A DNA stretch of 64,000 nt from Neptunomonas concharum (GCF_008630635.1 NZ_CP043869.1:1736001-1800000); one strand, 5' to 3'; positions 25,888-34,562 are shown, numbered from the stretch's first letter. Made by a program: numbers and translations. Notes: a model not told the origin generated them from the letters alone.

Positions 25888-28344
25888 ATGACAACTGAAG
25901 AAATTATCCATGCATTCAACCTTAATGATGAGCATGTAGAACACCCATTTAGAGTTAGCTTGATAGATGAAAACATAACATGCCCACACTGCAGGGCTGT
26001 TAAGGGTTTGGGTGAATTAGTAGATGAAGAGAGAGTAGGGATACAAAAAACTATGAGTCGCATGAAAATTGACTTTGTTGAAGTAAAAAATTTCCGAAAG
26101 CTACAGCGCTGTAGAATAGATTTTGATTCCGAAAAAACCCTGTTGGTTGGGGCTAACAATAGCGGCAAAACTTCTGCAATGGTTGCCCTTAGAAAATTTC
26201 TCTTATCTCCTGAAGATATTGAAGTCCGTGATGTATCTATCAGTAATTGGACTCACATTGATGGTATTGGAAGTGATTGGGAAAATGGGGAAAACTCAGA
26301 AAAAGATCTCAGTGACTTTTTACCTTCCCTCGATGTTTGGCTATATGTTCCTCTTCAGAATATACACCATGTAGTACACATATTACCAAGTGTCGATTGG
26401 GATGGCGGAAATATTGGGGTCAGACTTCAATTCGAGTTGAAAAGTTTAGACAAGCTAAAAGAAGATTTTCTAGCGGCCAGAAAAAAAGCTAAAGAGATAG
26501 AAACTGGATATAGCCCTGATGAGGATGCCCACGCCAAGCCATCAATTGAGCCAATAAGCCTTGTTGATTTCTTACATACAAAGCTTTCGATCTACACAAC
26601 ATTAAAAGCTTACTCATTAGATACAGCAAAGCTTGTTGGGCCAGACAGTAAAGGGGCAGCCCAAATGCAGCAGCTCGAAGAAGATGCACTTGAGCTTGCA
26701 AGTAACCCTTTCAAAGGATTGATTAACATACGTGAGATACCCGCACTTAGGGATTTTTCTGATGGTAAAAGTGCCTATGCCGATGGTAAACCTGCAAAGA
26801 GCGAAAGAATGACAGGTACGCTATCTGGTCATATTAGGGGGTACTATGAAAAGCATATCGAGAGCGCCGATAACATTAACCAAGATGACATCAATGCATT
26901 TGGGGCCATACAAAAAGCGGAGAATGCATTTGATCAGCGCCTGAAACATGGCCTTTCTCATGTTTTGAAAGAGCTTGAAGACTTAGGAGTGCCCGGAGTT
27001 AATAATCCCAACATCGTTTTTAATCCAAAATTTAAATCGTTGGATGGTTTAAGTCATGATTCTGTCGTACAGTATCGTGTTTCTGAGCCTGTAGATAATG
27101 AAAGAGATCAATTCTTACCTGAATCATATGCTGGATTAGGCTACCAAAACTTAATTGCAATGATCTTTATGCTAATCAGGTTTAGGCAAGACTGGATTGA
27201 GCCTCAACATTCAGATAGCGAAGAAGTTGCTATTGCTCCAATTCAGCTTGTAATGATTGAAGAGCCAGAAGCTCATTTACATGCACAAGTTCAGCAGGTT
27301 TTTATCAAGAAAGCATATACAGTTCTAAGAAACCATAAAGATTTATCAGAGACATCACCGTACTCAACCCAGCTGCTCGTAAGTACTCATTCTAGTCATG
27401 TTTCTCATGAGGTCGACTTTTCCAATCTGAGGTATTTTCGTCGACTCTTACCGTCAGAAAAAGGGAAGTCAGCCACATCCACAGTTGTGGATTTATCCAA
27501 TATATATGGTGAGGATAAAAAAACTTATAGGTTTGTAAAAAGATACATAAAAGCTACAGATTGCGACCTTTTTTTTGCTGACGGTGCAATATTCGTAGAG
27601 GGTCAGGCAGAACGTATCCTCGTACCACATTTCATCAGAGAGCACTTTGAGAATCTGTGGGGGCGATATATCAGCTTGATCGATATTGGTGGATCAAATG
27701 CTAGAAGGTTCCAACCATTAATACAGGCATTAGGGCTTACCTCCTTAGTTATCACTGATTTGGATGCAGGAATTCGAACCAAAGTACCCAAGACAGGGGG
27801 TGGGGAAACAACTAGAACAAAAAAAGTACCGCCAGCTAAATCAGATGGTCAGGTTACAACAAACCCAACGCTGAAAGCATGGCACCCGAAGTTAGAAAAA
27901 ATCGATGAATTGCTTGAGTTGTCAGATCAGCATCACAGTATTCGTGTAGATGAAAACTATTATTTATACGTGGCATATCAGAAACAGGTAACTAACCCAA
28001 ATAACCCTGAAGAGATGCTCATACCAAGAACATTCGAGGATGCATTGATTTATGAAAATTTTGATAGCCTTAGAGAGATAGAAGAATCCTTAACAACCCG
28101 AAAAATCAAAGCGCTTCTAGATAGGAAAGATGCTGGTGAGGAACTCGAATTAGAGGGTGAGATATTTGAAATAGTAAACAACGCTGAAAAAGCTGAATTT
28201 GCTATTGAGTGCCTTCTAGCCATCGATGAAGGAACAAATTTAACTCCGCCCAAGTACATAGCAGCTGGTTTAAAGTGGCTAGATGAAAAACTTCAGGAAA
28301 CGATTGAGAGCCCTCTAGCAGAAGCAGGTGACTCAAATGGTTAG
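25888..28344 (+). CDS. OLD-family ATP-dependent endonuclease, Gabija GajA-like
   Basis: 818 residues from the ATG at 25888, which has AAAGGA at good spacing; an earlier ATG at 25813 lacks one. Residues ~1-60 are an extension with TCPHCRA. The ABC/SMC-type ATPase starts at IDFVEVKNFRKLQRCRIDF, with Walker A VGANNSGKT and Walker B QLVMIEEPEAHLHA followed by LLVSTHSSHVSHE. A TOPRIM nuclease follows: FVEGQAERILVPHF holds the acidic EGxxE and VITDLDAG the DxD. This is the class 2 OLD plan, in which the paired UvrD gene defines Gabija. Gabija GajA is usually nearer 580 residues, so this form carries large insertions. Anti-phage defence is the likely role. Confidence 0.87.
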   Translation: MTTEEIIHAFNLNDEHVEHPFRVSLIDENITCPHCRAVKGLGELVDEERVGIQKTMSRMKIDFVEVKNFRKLQRCRIDFDSEKTLLVGANNSGKTSAMVALRKFLLSPEDIEVRDVSISNWTHIDGIGSDWENGENSEKDLSDFLPSLDVWLYVPLQNIHHVVHILPSVDWDGGNIGVRLQFELKSLDKLKEDFLAARKKAKEIETGYSPDEDAHAKPSIEPISLVDFLHTKLSIYTTLKAYSLDTAKLVGPDSKGAAQMQQLEEDALELASNPFKGLINIREIPALRDFSDGKSAYADGKPAKSERMTGTLSGHIRGYYEKHIESADNINQDDINAFGAIQKAENAFDQRLKHGLSHVLKELEDLGVPGVNNPNIVFNPKFKSLDGLSHDSVVQYRVSEPVDNERDQFLPESYAGLGYQNLIAMIFMLIRFRQDWIEPQHSDSEEVAIAPIQLVMIEEPEAHLHAQVQQVFIKKAYTVLRNHKDLSETSPYSTQLLVSTHSSHVSHEVDFSNLRYFRRLLPSEKGKSATSTVVDLSNIYGEDKKTYRFVKRYIKATDCDLFFADGAIFVEGQAERILVPHFIREHFENLWGRYISLIDIGGSNARRFQPLIQALGLTSLVITDLDAGIRTKVPKTGGGETTRTKKVPPAKSDGQVTTNPTLKAWHPKLEKIDELLELSDQHHSIRVDENYYLYVAYQKQVTNPNNPEEMLIPRTFEDALIYENFDSLREIEESLTTRKIKALLDRKDAGEELELEGEIFEIVNNAEKAEFAIECLLAIDEGTNLTPPKYIAAGLKWLDEKLQETIESPLAEAGDSNG

Positions 28345-30214
28345 CAAATGTTTGGTCGGTCTTGCAGATACTGATGTTGATCTAGTTATCTCACATTGTC
28401 TCAACCCCGTTTCTCCTCATTCATTTTTTCTATACGCAGGAGCTGGTTCCGGTAAGACGTACTCGCTAGTCAAAGCACTTGAAGCTTTTGAAAAATCATA
28501 TGGGGAGGAATACCGGCGAGAAGGAAGAAAGTTAGCTGTCATTACATATACCAATGCTGCCTGTGATGAAATCACAGAAAGAGTAAAAGGAAATCCTCTT
28601 TTTCACATAAGCACAATTCACAGTTTTTGCTGGATATTAATAAAAAGCTTCCATGATGGAATTCGCGAGTATTTGCTAAGTGAGATACCAATTGAAATAC
28701 TAGAACTAGAGAAGCAAGAAGCCAAAGGCAGAGGAGGTAAGGCATCTGAAGTAAGGCGACGAAAAATTGCTGATAAAAAGAAATACATCGAATGGTTAAA
28801 CGCCAAGAAAGTTTTTACTTATAACCCTAATGGCGACAACCAGGGTATGGCATCACTTTCTCACTCACAAGTCATAAAGATTTGTTCGTATTTTTTAGTA
28901 GCCAAGCCGTCTTTCCAGCAAATCTTAGTAAGTCGATATCCATTTATGCTTATTGATGAAAGCCAAGATACAAATAAGGATTTTATCGAAGCGTTATTTG
29001 AAGTTGAGAAACGCCATGAAACTTTTGCTCTAGGACTCATTGGAGACATGATGCAGAGAATATATGGTGACGGAAAAGCAGACTTGGGAGCCGCTCTCCC
29101 TGAAGGCTGGGCTAACCCGATCAAGCATATGAATTGGAGAAGCCCAAGTAGGATAGTTTCTCTCGCTAATGATATACGACACGAAACTGATCAGCAGATT
29201 CAAAAAGTACCAGATGGTAAGCCGGAAGGGTTTGTTCGTCTCTTTATAGCCAATTCTGATATCCCAAATAAGCCTCAATTTGAGGTAACAGTTGAAAGGC
29301 AAATGGCTGAAATTACAGGAGATGAATTGTGGAATAATCAAGAAAATACTAAACATCTTATGCTCGAACATAAGATGGCGGCAAAAAGAATGAATTTTGA
29401 ACCAATGTATTCAGCATTGAGTAAATCAAGTCACTTTCAAACTGGCTTGAGAAGCGGAGAGTTGACTTCAGTTCGAGTGTTTTCTGAATACGTACACCCT
29501 CTATATAAGCTGGTAAAAGAAGGAATGAGTCATGCTGTGATGACTCACTTAAGAAGAACAAAGTCACCTTTGATAAGTAAAGAATACTTGCAATCCCAAG
29601 TTGCTACCACACCTCTTCAGCCCGTCAGAGAAGCCATTCAAAAGCTGGTAGAGTTGATTGACTCTGATCCAAAAATAGCATTTCTAGAGATCCTTCAATG
29701 CGTAGCAACTCATAATCTGTTTTCTATACCTCATAGTTTGGTTGCGTTTATCGATGTTCAATTTAATGAAAATAAGGCCGAAGAAGAATCAGACCTAAAT
29801 GAAGCTGATGATTCTAGTATTGAAGCTCTTCTCGCCTTTCTAAAAACACCTTATCAACAGATAGAGGCATACAGTACCTATGTTTCTGGGGAAGGGGCGT
29901 TTGATACTCATCAGGGTGTAAAAGGGAGAGAATTTGAACGGGTGTTAGTCGTTATGGATGACGAAGATGCTGGCGGGTTCCTGTTCTCATATGAAAAGCT
30001 TTTTGGTGTTCAAGAGTTAACCAAAAGAGATAGAGAGAACATAACAAGTGGTAAAGAATCGGGGGTTGATAGAACACGAAGGTTGTTTTATGTCACTTGC
30101 ACTAGGGCTGAGAAAAGCTTAGCGCTAGTTGCTTACACCCGAGATCCTAGTAGATTAAAGCAAAGTGTTTTGTCTAAGGGATGGTTTATTGAAAATGAAA
30201 TCGTAATGCAATGA
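28337..30214 (+). CDS. UvrD/PcrA-like superfamily 1 helicase, Gabija GajB-like
   Basis: About 625 residues. I favour the ATG at 28337, with CAGGTG before it; the GTG at 28328 is possible. Both overlap the OLD gene, so translation is coupled. All helicase motifs are present: Walker A YAGAGSGKT, motif Ia VITYTNAACDEITERV, STIHSFCW, the DExx box LIDESQDTN, motif III GLIGDMMQRIYGDG, motif IV NWRSPSRIV, motif V HQGVKGREFERVLV and motif VI RRLFYVTCTRAEKS. The middle 2B-like region is short of replicative UvrD, as in GajB. It is predicted to act with the OLD nuclease on phage DNA, signalling nucleotide depletion or DNA ends. Confidence 0.88.
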   Translation: MVSKCLVGLADTDVDLVISHCLNPVSPHSFFLYAGAGSGKTYSLVKALEAFEKSYGEEYRREGRKLAVITYTNAACDEITERVKGNPLFHISTIHSFCWILIKSFHDGIREYLLSEIPIEILELEKQEAKGRGGKASEVRRRKIADKKKYIEWLNAKKVFTYNPNGDNQGMASLSHSQVIKICSYFLVAKPSFQQILVSRYPFMLIDESQDTNKDFIEALFEVEKRHETFALGLIGDMMQRIYGDGKADLGAALPEGWANPIKHMNWRSPSRIVSLANDIRHETDQQIQKVPDGKPEGFVRLFIANSDIPNKPQFEVTVERQMAEITGDELWNNQENTKHLMLEHKMAAKRMNFEPMYSALSKSSHFQTGLRSGELTSVRVFSEYVHPLYKLVKEGMSHAVMTHLRRTKSPLISKEYLQSQVATTPLQPVREAIQKLVELIDSDPKIAFLEILQCVATHNLFSIPHSLVAFIDVQFNENKAEEESDLNEADDSSIEALLAFLKTPYQQIEAYSTYVSGEGAFDTHQGVKGREFERVLVVMDDEDAGGFLFSYEKLFGVQELTKRDRENITSGKESGVDRTRRLFYVTCTRAEKSLALVAYTRDPSRLKQSVLSKGWFIENEIVMQ

Positions 30215-30657
30215 ATGATTTTTTTCTACGAAGTTGTTTCCGTGTTGGGCCAGCCATAACGACCACCCCAATTAATTCGTGTTTTGGGGCAAGAAGAGTG
30301 AGCATCTCACTTTCCAGTCATATAGCTTACTAGCTAGAGCAGACCAGAACTATTCTTGAGTTTTTACTTGGCTTGTGAGATCAATCTCACGCCTAAGTTC
30401 TATTAACAGGATAAGGAAAGACACTGTGAGTATTTTTATATACAGTTTAACATAATATATATTATGCGAAGTTAATAATGCGCAATAAATCCTACAAAAA
30501 CAGGATATTTAAAATCTGTAAGCGTTTACTTTTAATCTTTTATGAACACAATAAAATCATTGATATATTCGGCAATTTTCACGGATCACCACACAAATAG
30601 TTTTCAAAGATTTACAGAAACAGACTGAGAAGCTATAAAGACAGGCAGTCACACCTT
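30215..30657. other. Long AT-rich intergenic region with several palindromes
   Basis: This 443-base gap holds no convincing ORF. AGTGAG-CAT-CTCACT lies at 30297-30311, GTGAGAT-CA-ATCTCAC at 30375-30390, and a perfect 16-base AT palindrome at 30451-30466. Two GTGAG/CTCAC sites 78 bases apart look like paired operators. The rest is AT-rich and featureless to me. Confidence 0.5.
30451..30466. repeat. Perfect 16-bp palindrome CATAATATATATTATG
   Basis: The left half CATAATAT and right half ATATTATG are exact reverse complements with no spacer. It is centred in the 443-base gap, about 190 bases before the small membrane-protein gene. An operator is plausible; so is chance in AT-rich DNA. Confidence 0.5.
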
Positions 30658-30951
30658 GTGGCTTTGAATAGCATTCACTGGAGCGTTAAGGAGCGAGATT
30701 TGGGTATCGAGGATCGAGACTGGTACAGAGAGTACCACAAAGAAAGGAAAAACAATGGAAGCGCTAAAAATGAAAGCAGATGGAGCAGCGCAAAGCCGAA
30801 CAAGCCAGTAAGCAAGGCCGCTGAGGTAACTAGACAACGCCCAAACACCACAAAAGCACCGGAACCACTCAGCAAAAGTTCATTGCTTTATATGTCAGTA
30901 ACATTGAACGTTATTTTGATAGGCTCGCTGGTTTACGTGCTTTACCGCTAG
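30658..30951 (+). CDS. Small C-terminally anchored membrane protein (97 aa), unknown
   Basis: The frame opens with GTG at 30658. The first ~30 residues are highly charged (ERDLGIEDRDWYREYHKERK), residues ~35-70 are basic, low-complexity and probably disordered, and residues ~75-95 are a single hydrophobic helix (SLLYMSVTLNVILIGSLVYV) ending YR. The topology suggests a tail anchor with a cytoplasmic charged head. I do not recognise the family, though a similar WYR-plus-charged head followed by a basic linker and one helix occurs in small proteins of mobile DNA. The start is uncertain because no clear ribosome-binding site is seen. Confidence 0.55.
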   Translation: MALNSIHWSVKERDLGIEDRDWYREYHKERKNNGSAKNESRWSSAKPNKPVSKAAEVTRQRPNTTKAPEPLSKSSLLYMSVTLNVILIGSLVYVLYR

Positions 30952-31043
30952 ACGCATTCTAGAGGACAGTTGCGTATTTCCCCTGCCCCATCTTGGCGAT
31001 GAGCGGATAGATATAGGCGAATTAGAAAGGCTTTCGCAACGAG

Positions 31044-31070
31044 CTAATCATCACTGGAATGATTAGTTTT
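31044..31070 (+). terminator. Hairpin with short U-run after the 97-aa gene
   Basis: CTAATCAT and ATGATTAG form a perfect eight-base-pair stem around CACTGGA, followed by TTTT. It fits a plus-strand terminator for the small membrane-protein gene. It overlaps the last codons of the convergent 92-residue ORF. Confidence 0.5.
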
Positions 31071-31341
31071 GAAGAACTTTTACAGGATTAACTAGATAAT
31101 CGCTCACTAAAAATGGATGGACTGAGACTAGCTCTTCAGTGATATCAGAGAGGACTACAAAGGCAATATCACTTACGCTGACCTCTGTTTTGGCGAGCAC
31201 TTCATAGGCTTCACCTTGGCGCAGGACTAGCTTGTCCTGGATGTGATAATCCATTTCAAGCATGATTTTGTCGCCAGGTTCTAGGCTGTACCAAAAGAAT
31301 TCTGAGTCAACCAATAAGTTGATGTTCTGTTCGTGTATCAA
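31063..31341 (-). CDS. Hypothetical protein (92 aa), coupled to LuxR-type regulator
   Basis: The TTG start at 31341 overlaps the response regulator's stop as TTGA, so translation is likely coupled. The protein is acidic and beta-rich (FFWYSLEPGDKIMLEMDYHI; YEVLAKTEVSVSDIAFVVLS), with no signal or membrane segment. I do not recognise the family. The fold looks like a small barrel; a partner or modulator of the regulator is a guess from arrangement. Confidence 0.6.
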   Translation of the reverse strand: MIHEQNINLLVDSEFFWYSLEPGDKIMLEMDYHIQDKLVLRQGEAYEVLAKTEVSVSDIAFVVLSDITEELVSVHPFLVSDYLVNPVKVLQN

Positions 31342-32003
31342 GGCCTTACGACACCATGTCGTATCGCTAGATGAACTAATTCTGAGTTATTGGCTAGATT
31401 GAGCTTTCTGAGAATGTTGGCTCGATGAGCGTGAACTGTTTTTCGGCTCAGGAACATAGCCTCAGCTATTTGAGCTGCAGACTGACCCTCTGCTAATAAA
31501 GTAAATATTTGCAATTCTCTGCTAGTTATTTGATTTAATGGGCTTTTTTCTTCTTCACACCCATCAATTACTGCTTTAACTGATTCAGAGAAGTATTCAC
31601 CACCTTCATGAACCGCAAGCACTGCCTTGACTAGGTCTTCCGGCGCACAGCGCTTAGTTAGGTAGCCCTTTACGCCTACTTTTACAAGGCGCCCCGGATA
31701 AGGGTTTGACTCCCAAACGGTCAACACAATCACCTTAGCTCTAGCGTCATAACCGAGAATGCGCTGCACCGCATCGATTCCACCTTGAGCTGATGTCGCA
31801 TCTAGTGAGTCAGAATCAGAGGGCATGGAGAGATCCATAATCACTACATCAGGGAGTGTTTTTTTATAGATTTCAAATGCTTGTTCGCTATTGTTCGCCT
31901 GAGCTATGATCTCAATTTGCGGGTGCTTATCCAGCAATTGCTGAAAACCAGCCCTAACAATATCGTGATCATCAACCAGTAGAACTTTTGCTGTTTTTAT
32001 CAT
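31338..32003 (-). CDS. NarL/UvrY-type (LuxR-family) response regulator
   Basis: 221 residues. The receiver runs KVLLVDDHDIVRAGFQQLLD, the acceptor aspartate in DVVIMDLSMP, and the lysine in GYLTKRCAPEDLVKAVLAV. A roughly ten-residue insertion (SDSDSLDATSAQ) follows the phosphorylation loop. The C-terminal LuxR-type helix-turn-helix is LTSRELQIFTLLAEGQSA region with MFLSRKTVHAHRANILRKL. No kinase gene is nearby, so it is an orphan in this window. It shares a TTGA overlap with the downstream gene, and an ATACGTAT palindrome also found before the KfrA-like gene lies upstream. Confidence 0.9.
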   Translation of the reverse strand: MIKTAKVLLVDDHDIVRAGFQQLLDKHPQIEIIAQANNSEQAFEIYKKTLPDVVIMDLSMPSDSDSLDATSAQGGIDAVQRILGYDARAKVIVLTVWESNPYPGRLVKVGVKGYLTKRCAPEDLVKAVLAVHEGGEYFSESVKAVIDGCEEEKSPLNQITSRELQIFTLLAEGQSAAQIAEAMFLSRKTVHAHRANILRKLNLANNSELVHLAIRHGVVRP

Positions 32004-32040
32004 ACGTCGTCATTATCTCGATCAGTTAACCAATGCTGTC

Positions 32041-32048
32041 ATACGTAT
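32041..32048. promoter_or_regulatory. ATACGTAT palindrome upstream of LuxR-type regulator
   Basis: This eight-base palindrome is identical to the two before the KfrA-like gene and lies about 40 bases before the regulator start. It suggests shared control. One copy alone would be unremarkable. Confidence 0.4.
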
Positions 32049-32078
32049 AGACGTCTGTCTTTAGAACAAAAGATCTAT

Positions 32079-32522
32079 TTATAAATCAACACCCGAGTCT
32101 GCACCACTGTAGGCATCACTTGTATCAACATCCAACGCGTAAACGGAGGCTTGCTCGAGATTTTTACAGCGAGCAGGATACGCTACTAGCTCATCACTAT
32201 AGCCTACTAACTTAATTCCTTCCTGCTTGCAGTGCATTAGCACCTTCTCAAGGGCTTTTATGACGGCTAACTGACGGTCGTTAAACTCCCCATCCCCTAC
32301 TTCGCTGCGTCGCTTGCCAGTCACTTGACGAACAACATAGCCATCACTATCAACCAGTTGAATACTGATATCCGTTATCTTTTCTTTGACAAGCAATATC
32401 TTGGCGCGAGCAAAATCCTGCTCCGTACGGCAGCTAATGGCTGCACCCGGCGTACACGCCCTAAGAGCTGAACGAATCGTTTCTGCACTCACGCCCGCCG
32501 GTAGATCAGTATCCATGTCCAT
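32079..32522 (-). CDS. Hypothetical protein (147 aa) downstream of KfrA-like gene
   Basis: The protein starts MDMDTDLPAGVSAETIRSAL and has a mixed alpha/beta pattern (AKILLVKEKITDISIQLVDS; AVIKALEKVLMHCKQEGIKL) and an acidic tail. It carries three cysteines (ACTPGAAISCRT; HCKQ). I see no signal peptide or membrane helix and do not recognise a family. It follows the KfrA-like gene by 29 bases on the same strand and was probably transferred with it. Confidence 0.6.
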   Translation of the reverse strand: MDMDTDLPAGVSAETIRSALRACTPGAAISCRTEQDFARAKILLVKEKITDISIQLVDSDGYVVRQVTGKRRSEVGDGEFNDRQLAVIKALEKVLMHCKQEGIKLVGYSDELVAYPARCKNLEQASVYALDVDTSDAYSGADSGVDL

Positions 32523-32551
32523 TTCCGATAGTTTATCTAAGAATATGATTC

Positions 32552-33370
32552 TTAAGGATTACTTTTTGCCAGAGATAGCTCTTTTTTGCAATCAGTTAAT
32601 GCATTTATCGCATCATCGTAACGCGCGTCTTGCTGCGCTATCACCAATTCGAGACGATGTCTTTGTTGCAAGGCTTCTTTTTCTTGCGCCAAAAGCGTCT
32701 CTCTAAGTCTCACACACTCTTGATCTCGCTGCTCAAGAGCAAGCTCAAGCTCCTTGATTTTAGAGGCATTTACCTTCGCCTCCACTTTGGCATTAAACAA
32801 GGCTTCACTATCTACAGGTGAGCGGATCTCTGCTCCTGCGCCACGTTCTTGGACAATCTCAAGTTGCCTGACTTGCCGCCTAAAGTCATCTCTTTCAGAG
32901 GAGGCTCGAATAAGCTGACTTTCCGACTCCAACAGTTTTTGGCTAAGCTGCTGCACTTGATTGCGCAACTCATCATTTGAGCTGCGAACATCCAGATTTT
33001 GTGCTTGCAAGCGATCAACGGAAGCGCGCAGAACCTCCAATTGCTCCACACCTTCTTTCTTACGTTCTTTAATTAGCTGCTCAATCTCATCACGCTCTTT
33101 TTTGAGGGCATGGTGCGCATATGCCAGCGCCTGATCCCACAGCTGACTTGCCACTGTAATGACCGGCTCAGGCAGTTCTGGGTGCTGATCCTTTCGATAT
33201 AAGCGCTCAGAGAGCGACGCCCACCATAGATTCAGCGCAGAATTAATAGTTGTAATACTACCGCTACCTATATGCTCACGCACGTTTTGCTGGGTTGGCC
33301 TGACTCCAGCTTGTAGCAGCGCATCCGCAGCTTCAAATACTTTTTCTCGAGTGTCTGATTTTCTTGGCAT
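32552..33370 (-). CDS. KfrA-like DNA-binding coiled-coil protein
   Basis: 272 residues from the ATG at 33370 (MPRKSDTREKVFEAADALLQ). Residues ~1-65 match the KfrA N-terminal DNA-binding domain: VRPTQQNVREHIGSGSITTI and NSALNLWWASL. Residues ~85-270 are one long coiled coil with charged heptads (RDEIEQLIKERKKEGVEQLE; ELALEQRDQECVRLRETLLA). KfrA proteins are found on broad-host-range plasmids and integrative elements, where they repress their own genes and help segregation. Two ATACGTAT repeats just upstream are the likely operators. The presence of such a gene suggests a mobile-element origin for this stretch. Confidence 0.87.
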   Translation of the reverse strand: MPRKSDTREKVFEAADALLQAGVRPTQQNVREHIGSGSITTINSALNLWWASLSERLYRKDQHPELPEPVITVASQLWDQALAYAHHALKKERDEIEQLIKERKKEGVEQLEVLRASVDRLQAQNLDVRSSNDELRNQVQQLSQKLLESESQLIRASSERDDFRRQVRQLEIVQERGAGAEIRSPVDSEALFNAKVEAKVNASKIKELELALEQRDQECVRLRETLLAQEKEALQQRHRLELVIAQQDARYDDAINALTDCKKELSLAKSNP

Positions 33371-33380
33371 AAAAATACAC

Positions 33381-33404
33381 AATACGTATTATTTGATACG
33401 TATC
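33381..33404. promoter_or_regulatory. Paired palindromic operators before KfrA-like gene
   Basis: AATACGTATT (33381-33390) and GATACGTATC (33395-33404) share the core ATACGTAT, with centres 14 bases apart. They start 11 bases before the KfrA-like ATG. Direct repeats of a palindrome at this distance fit an autorepressor bound as adjacent dimers. Confidence 0.6.
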
Positions 33405-33543
33405 ATAACCTCATTTATTCTATTTTAGATAGCTCATTGATAGTGGTTTAGTGATTTTATGTAAATATTTCTCCCCTATTGCACACATCATCCTAAAAAA
33501 CTTGTCCTATGATTAAGTAAAGGAGCCCACAAGGAGTGATCGT

Positions 33544-34548
33544 ATGTCTATTAAAGTTGCAATTAATGGTTATGGCCGTATCGGCAGAAATATAATGCGT
33601 GCGCTTTATGAAGGCGGTCTTAGAGAGCAGATAGATATTGTTGCTATCAACGATCTTGGTGACGCTAAGGTCAATGCGCACTTAACCGAGTTTGATTCTG
33701 TGCATGGGCATTTTCGCCGCCCCGTCTCTGCCCGTGATGGGAAGATGTATATTGATGGCGATGCCATTCAGATCTTTAGCGAGCGCGATCCAAACCATCT
33801 AGACTGGGGTGCGTTGGATATCGATATTGTATTTGAGTGCACTGGGCACTTTACAACACGCGAAGCTGCTGCCATTCACCTCGAACGAGGTGCTAAGAAG
33901 GTGCTGATCTCAGCTCCAGCTAAAGGCGCTGACGCCACTATTGTTTATGGCGTTAATCACACAACGCTGACACCCGAGCATAAGATCGTTTCTAATGCAT
34001 CTTGCACAACCAACTGTCTTGCGCCGCTGGCGCAAACGCTAAATAACCATATTGGTATTAATGAAGGCATGATGACAACTATTCATGCCTATACCAATGA
34101 TCAGCATTTGTCCGATGTTTATAGCAATGACATCTATCGGGCAAGGGCCGCTACCCTTTCGATGATCCCTACGAAAACAGGTGCCGCCGAAGCGGTTGGC
34201 TTAGTACTACCCGAATTAAAAGGTAAACTCTCAGGCTTAGCGGTTCGCGTACCAACGGCCAATGTTTCACTGGTTGACCTAAGTTTTACGCCTAATCGCG
34301 CAACCAGTGTGGATGAAATTAATCACTTAATGAAAGAAGCAAGCCTAGGTAGCTTGAACGGTATAGTGGAATACAACGAGCTACCCCTTGTTTCAGTCGA
34401 TTTTAACCATCATCCTGCTTCATGCATCTTTGATAGTACACAAACACGCGTAAGCGATAGCTTAGTCAAAGTGTTTGCTTGGTATGACAATGAATGGGGC
34501 TTCTCAAACCGAATGCTGGATACCGCACTGGCGATGAGCAGAGTGTAA
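33544..34548 (+). CDS. gap: Glyceraldehyde-3-phosphate dehydrogenase, type I
   Basis: 334 residues, the normal family length. It has the Rossmann start [20 protein letters not shown], the catalytic cysteine in [12 protein letters not shown], the histidine in [11 protein letters not shown]-type context, and [20 protein letters not shown] with [13 protein letters not shown]. The aspartate in AINDLGD favours NAD over NADP. Sequence around the catalytic loop fits GAPDH, not erythrose-4-phosphate dehydrogenase. ACAAGGAGTG precedes the ATG. It stands alone beside accessory genes, without pgk or tkt. The 3' end forms a hairpin with the convergent sbcC end. Confidence 0.93.
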   Translation: MSIKVAINGYGRIGRNIMRALYEGGLREQIDIVAINDLGDAKVNAHLTEFDSVHGHFRRPVSARDGKMYIDGDAIQIFSERDPNHLDWGALDIDIVFECTGHFTTREAAAIHLERGAKKVLISAPAKGADATIVYGVNHTTLTPEHKIVSNASCTTNCLAPLAQTLNNHIGINEGMMTTIHAYTNDQHLSDVYSNDIYRARAATLSMIPTKTGAAEAVGLVLPELKGKLSGLAVRVPTANVSLVDLSFTPNRATSVDEINHLMKEASLGSLNGIVEYNELPLVSVDFNHHPASCIFDSTQTRVSDSLVKVFAWYDNEWGFSNRMLDTALAMSRV

Positions 34549-34560
34549 CCGCTCTGCTCA
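34535..34560. terminator. Hairpin between convergent gap and sbcC
   Basis: TGAGCAGAG and CTCTGCTCA form a nine-base-pair stem with an eight-base loop that includes the gap stop codon. No U-run follows on either strand, so it is a weak or factor-assisted terminator. Confidence 0.45.
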
Positions 34561-34562
34561 GA

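Noticed and set aside
30375-30390. CRP site at GTGAGATCAATCTCAC
   Set aside because: The GTGA and TCAC halves are eight bases apart, not six as CRP requires.
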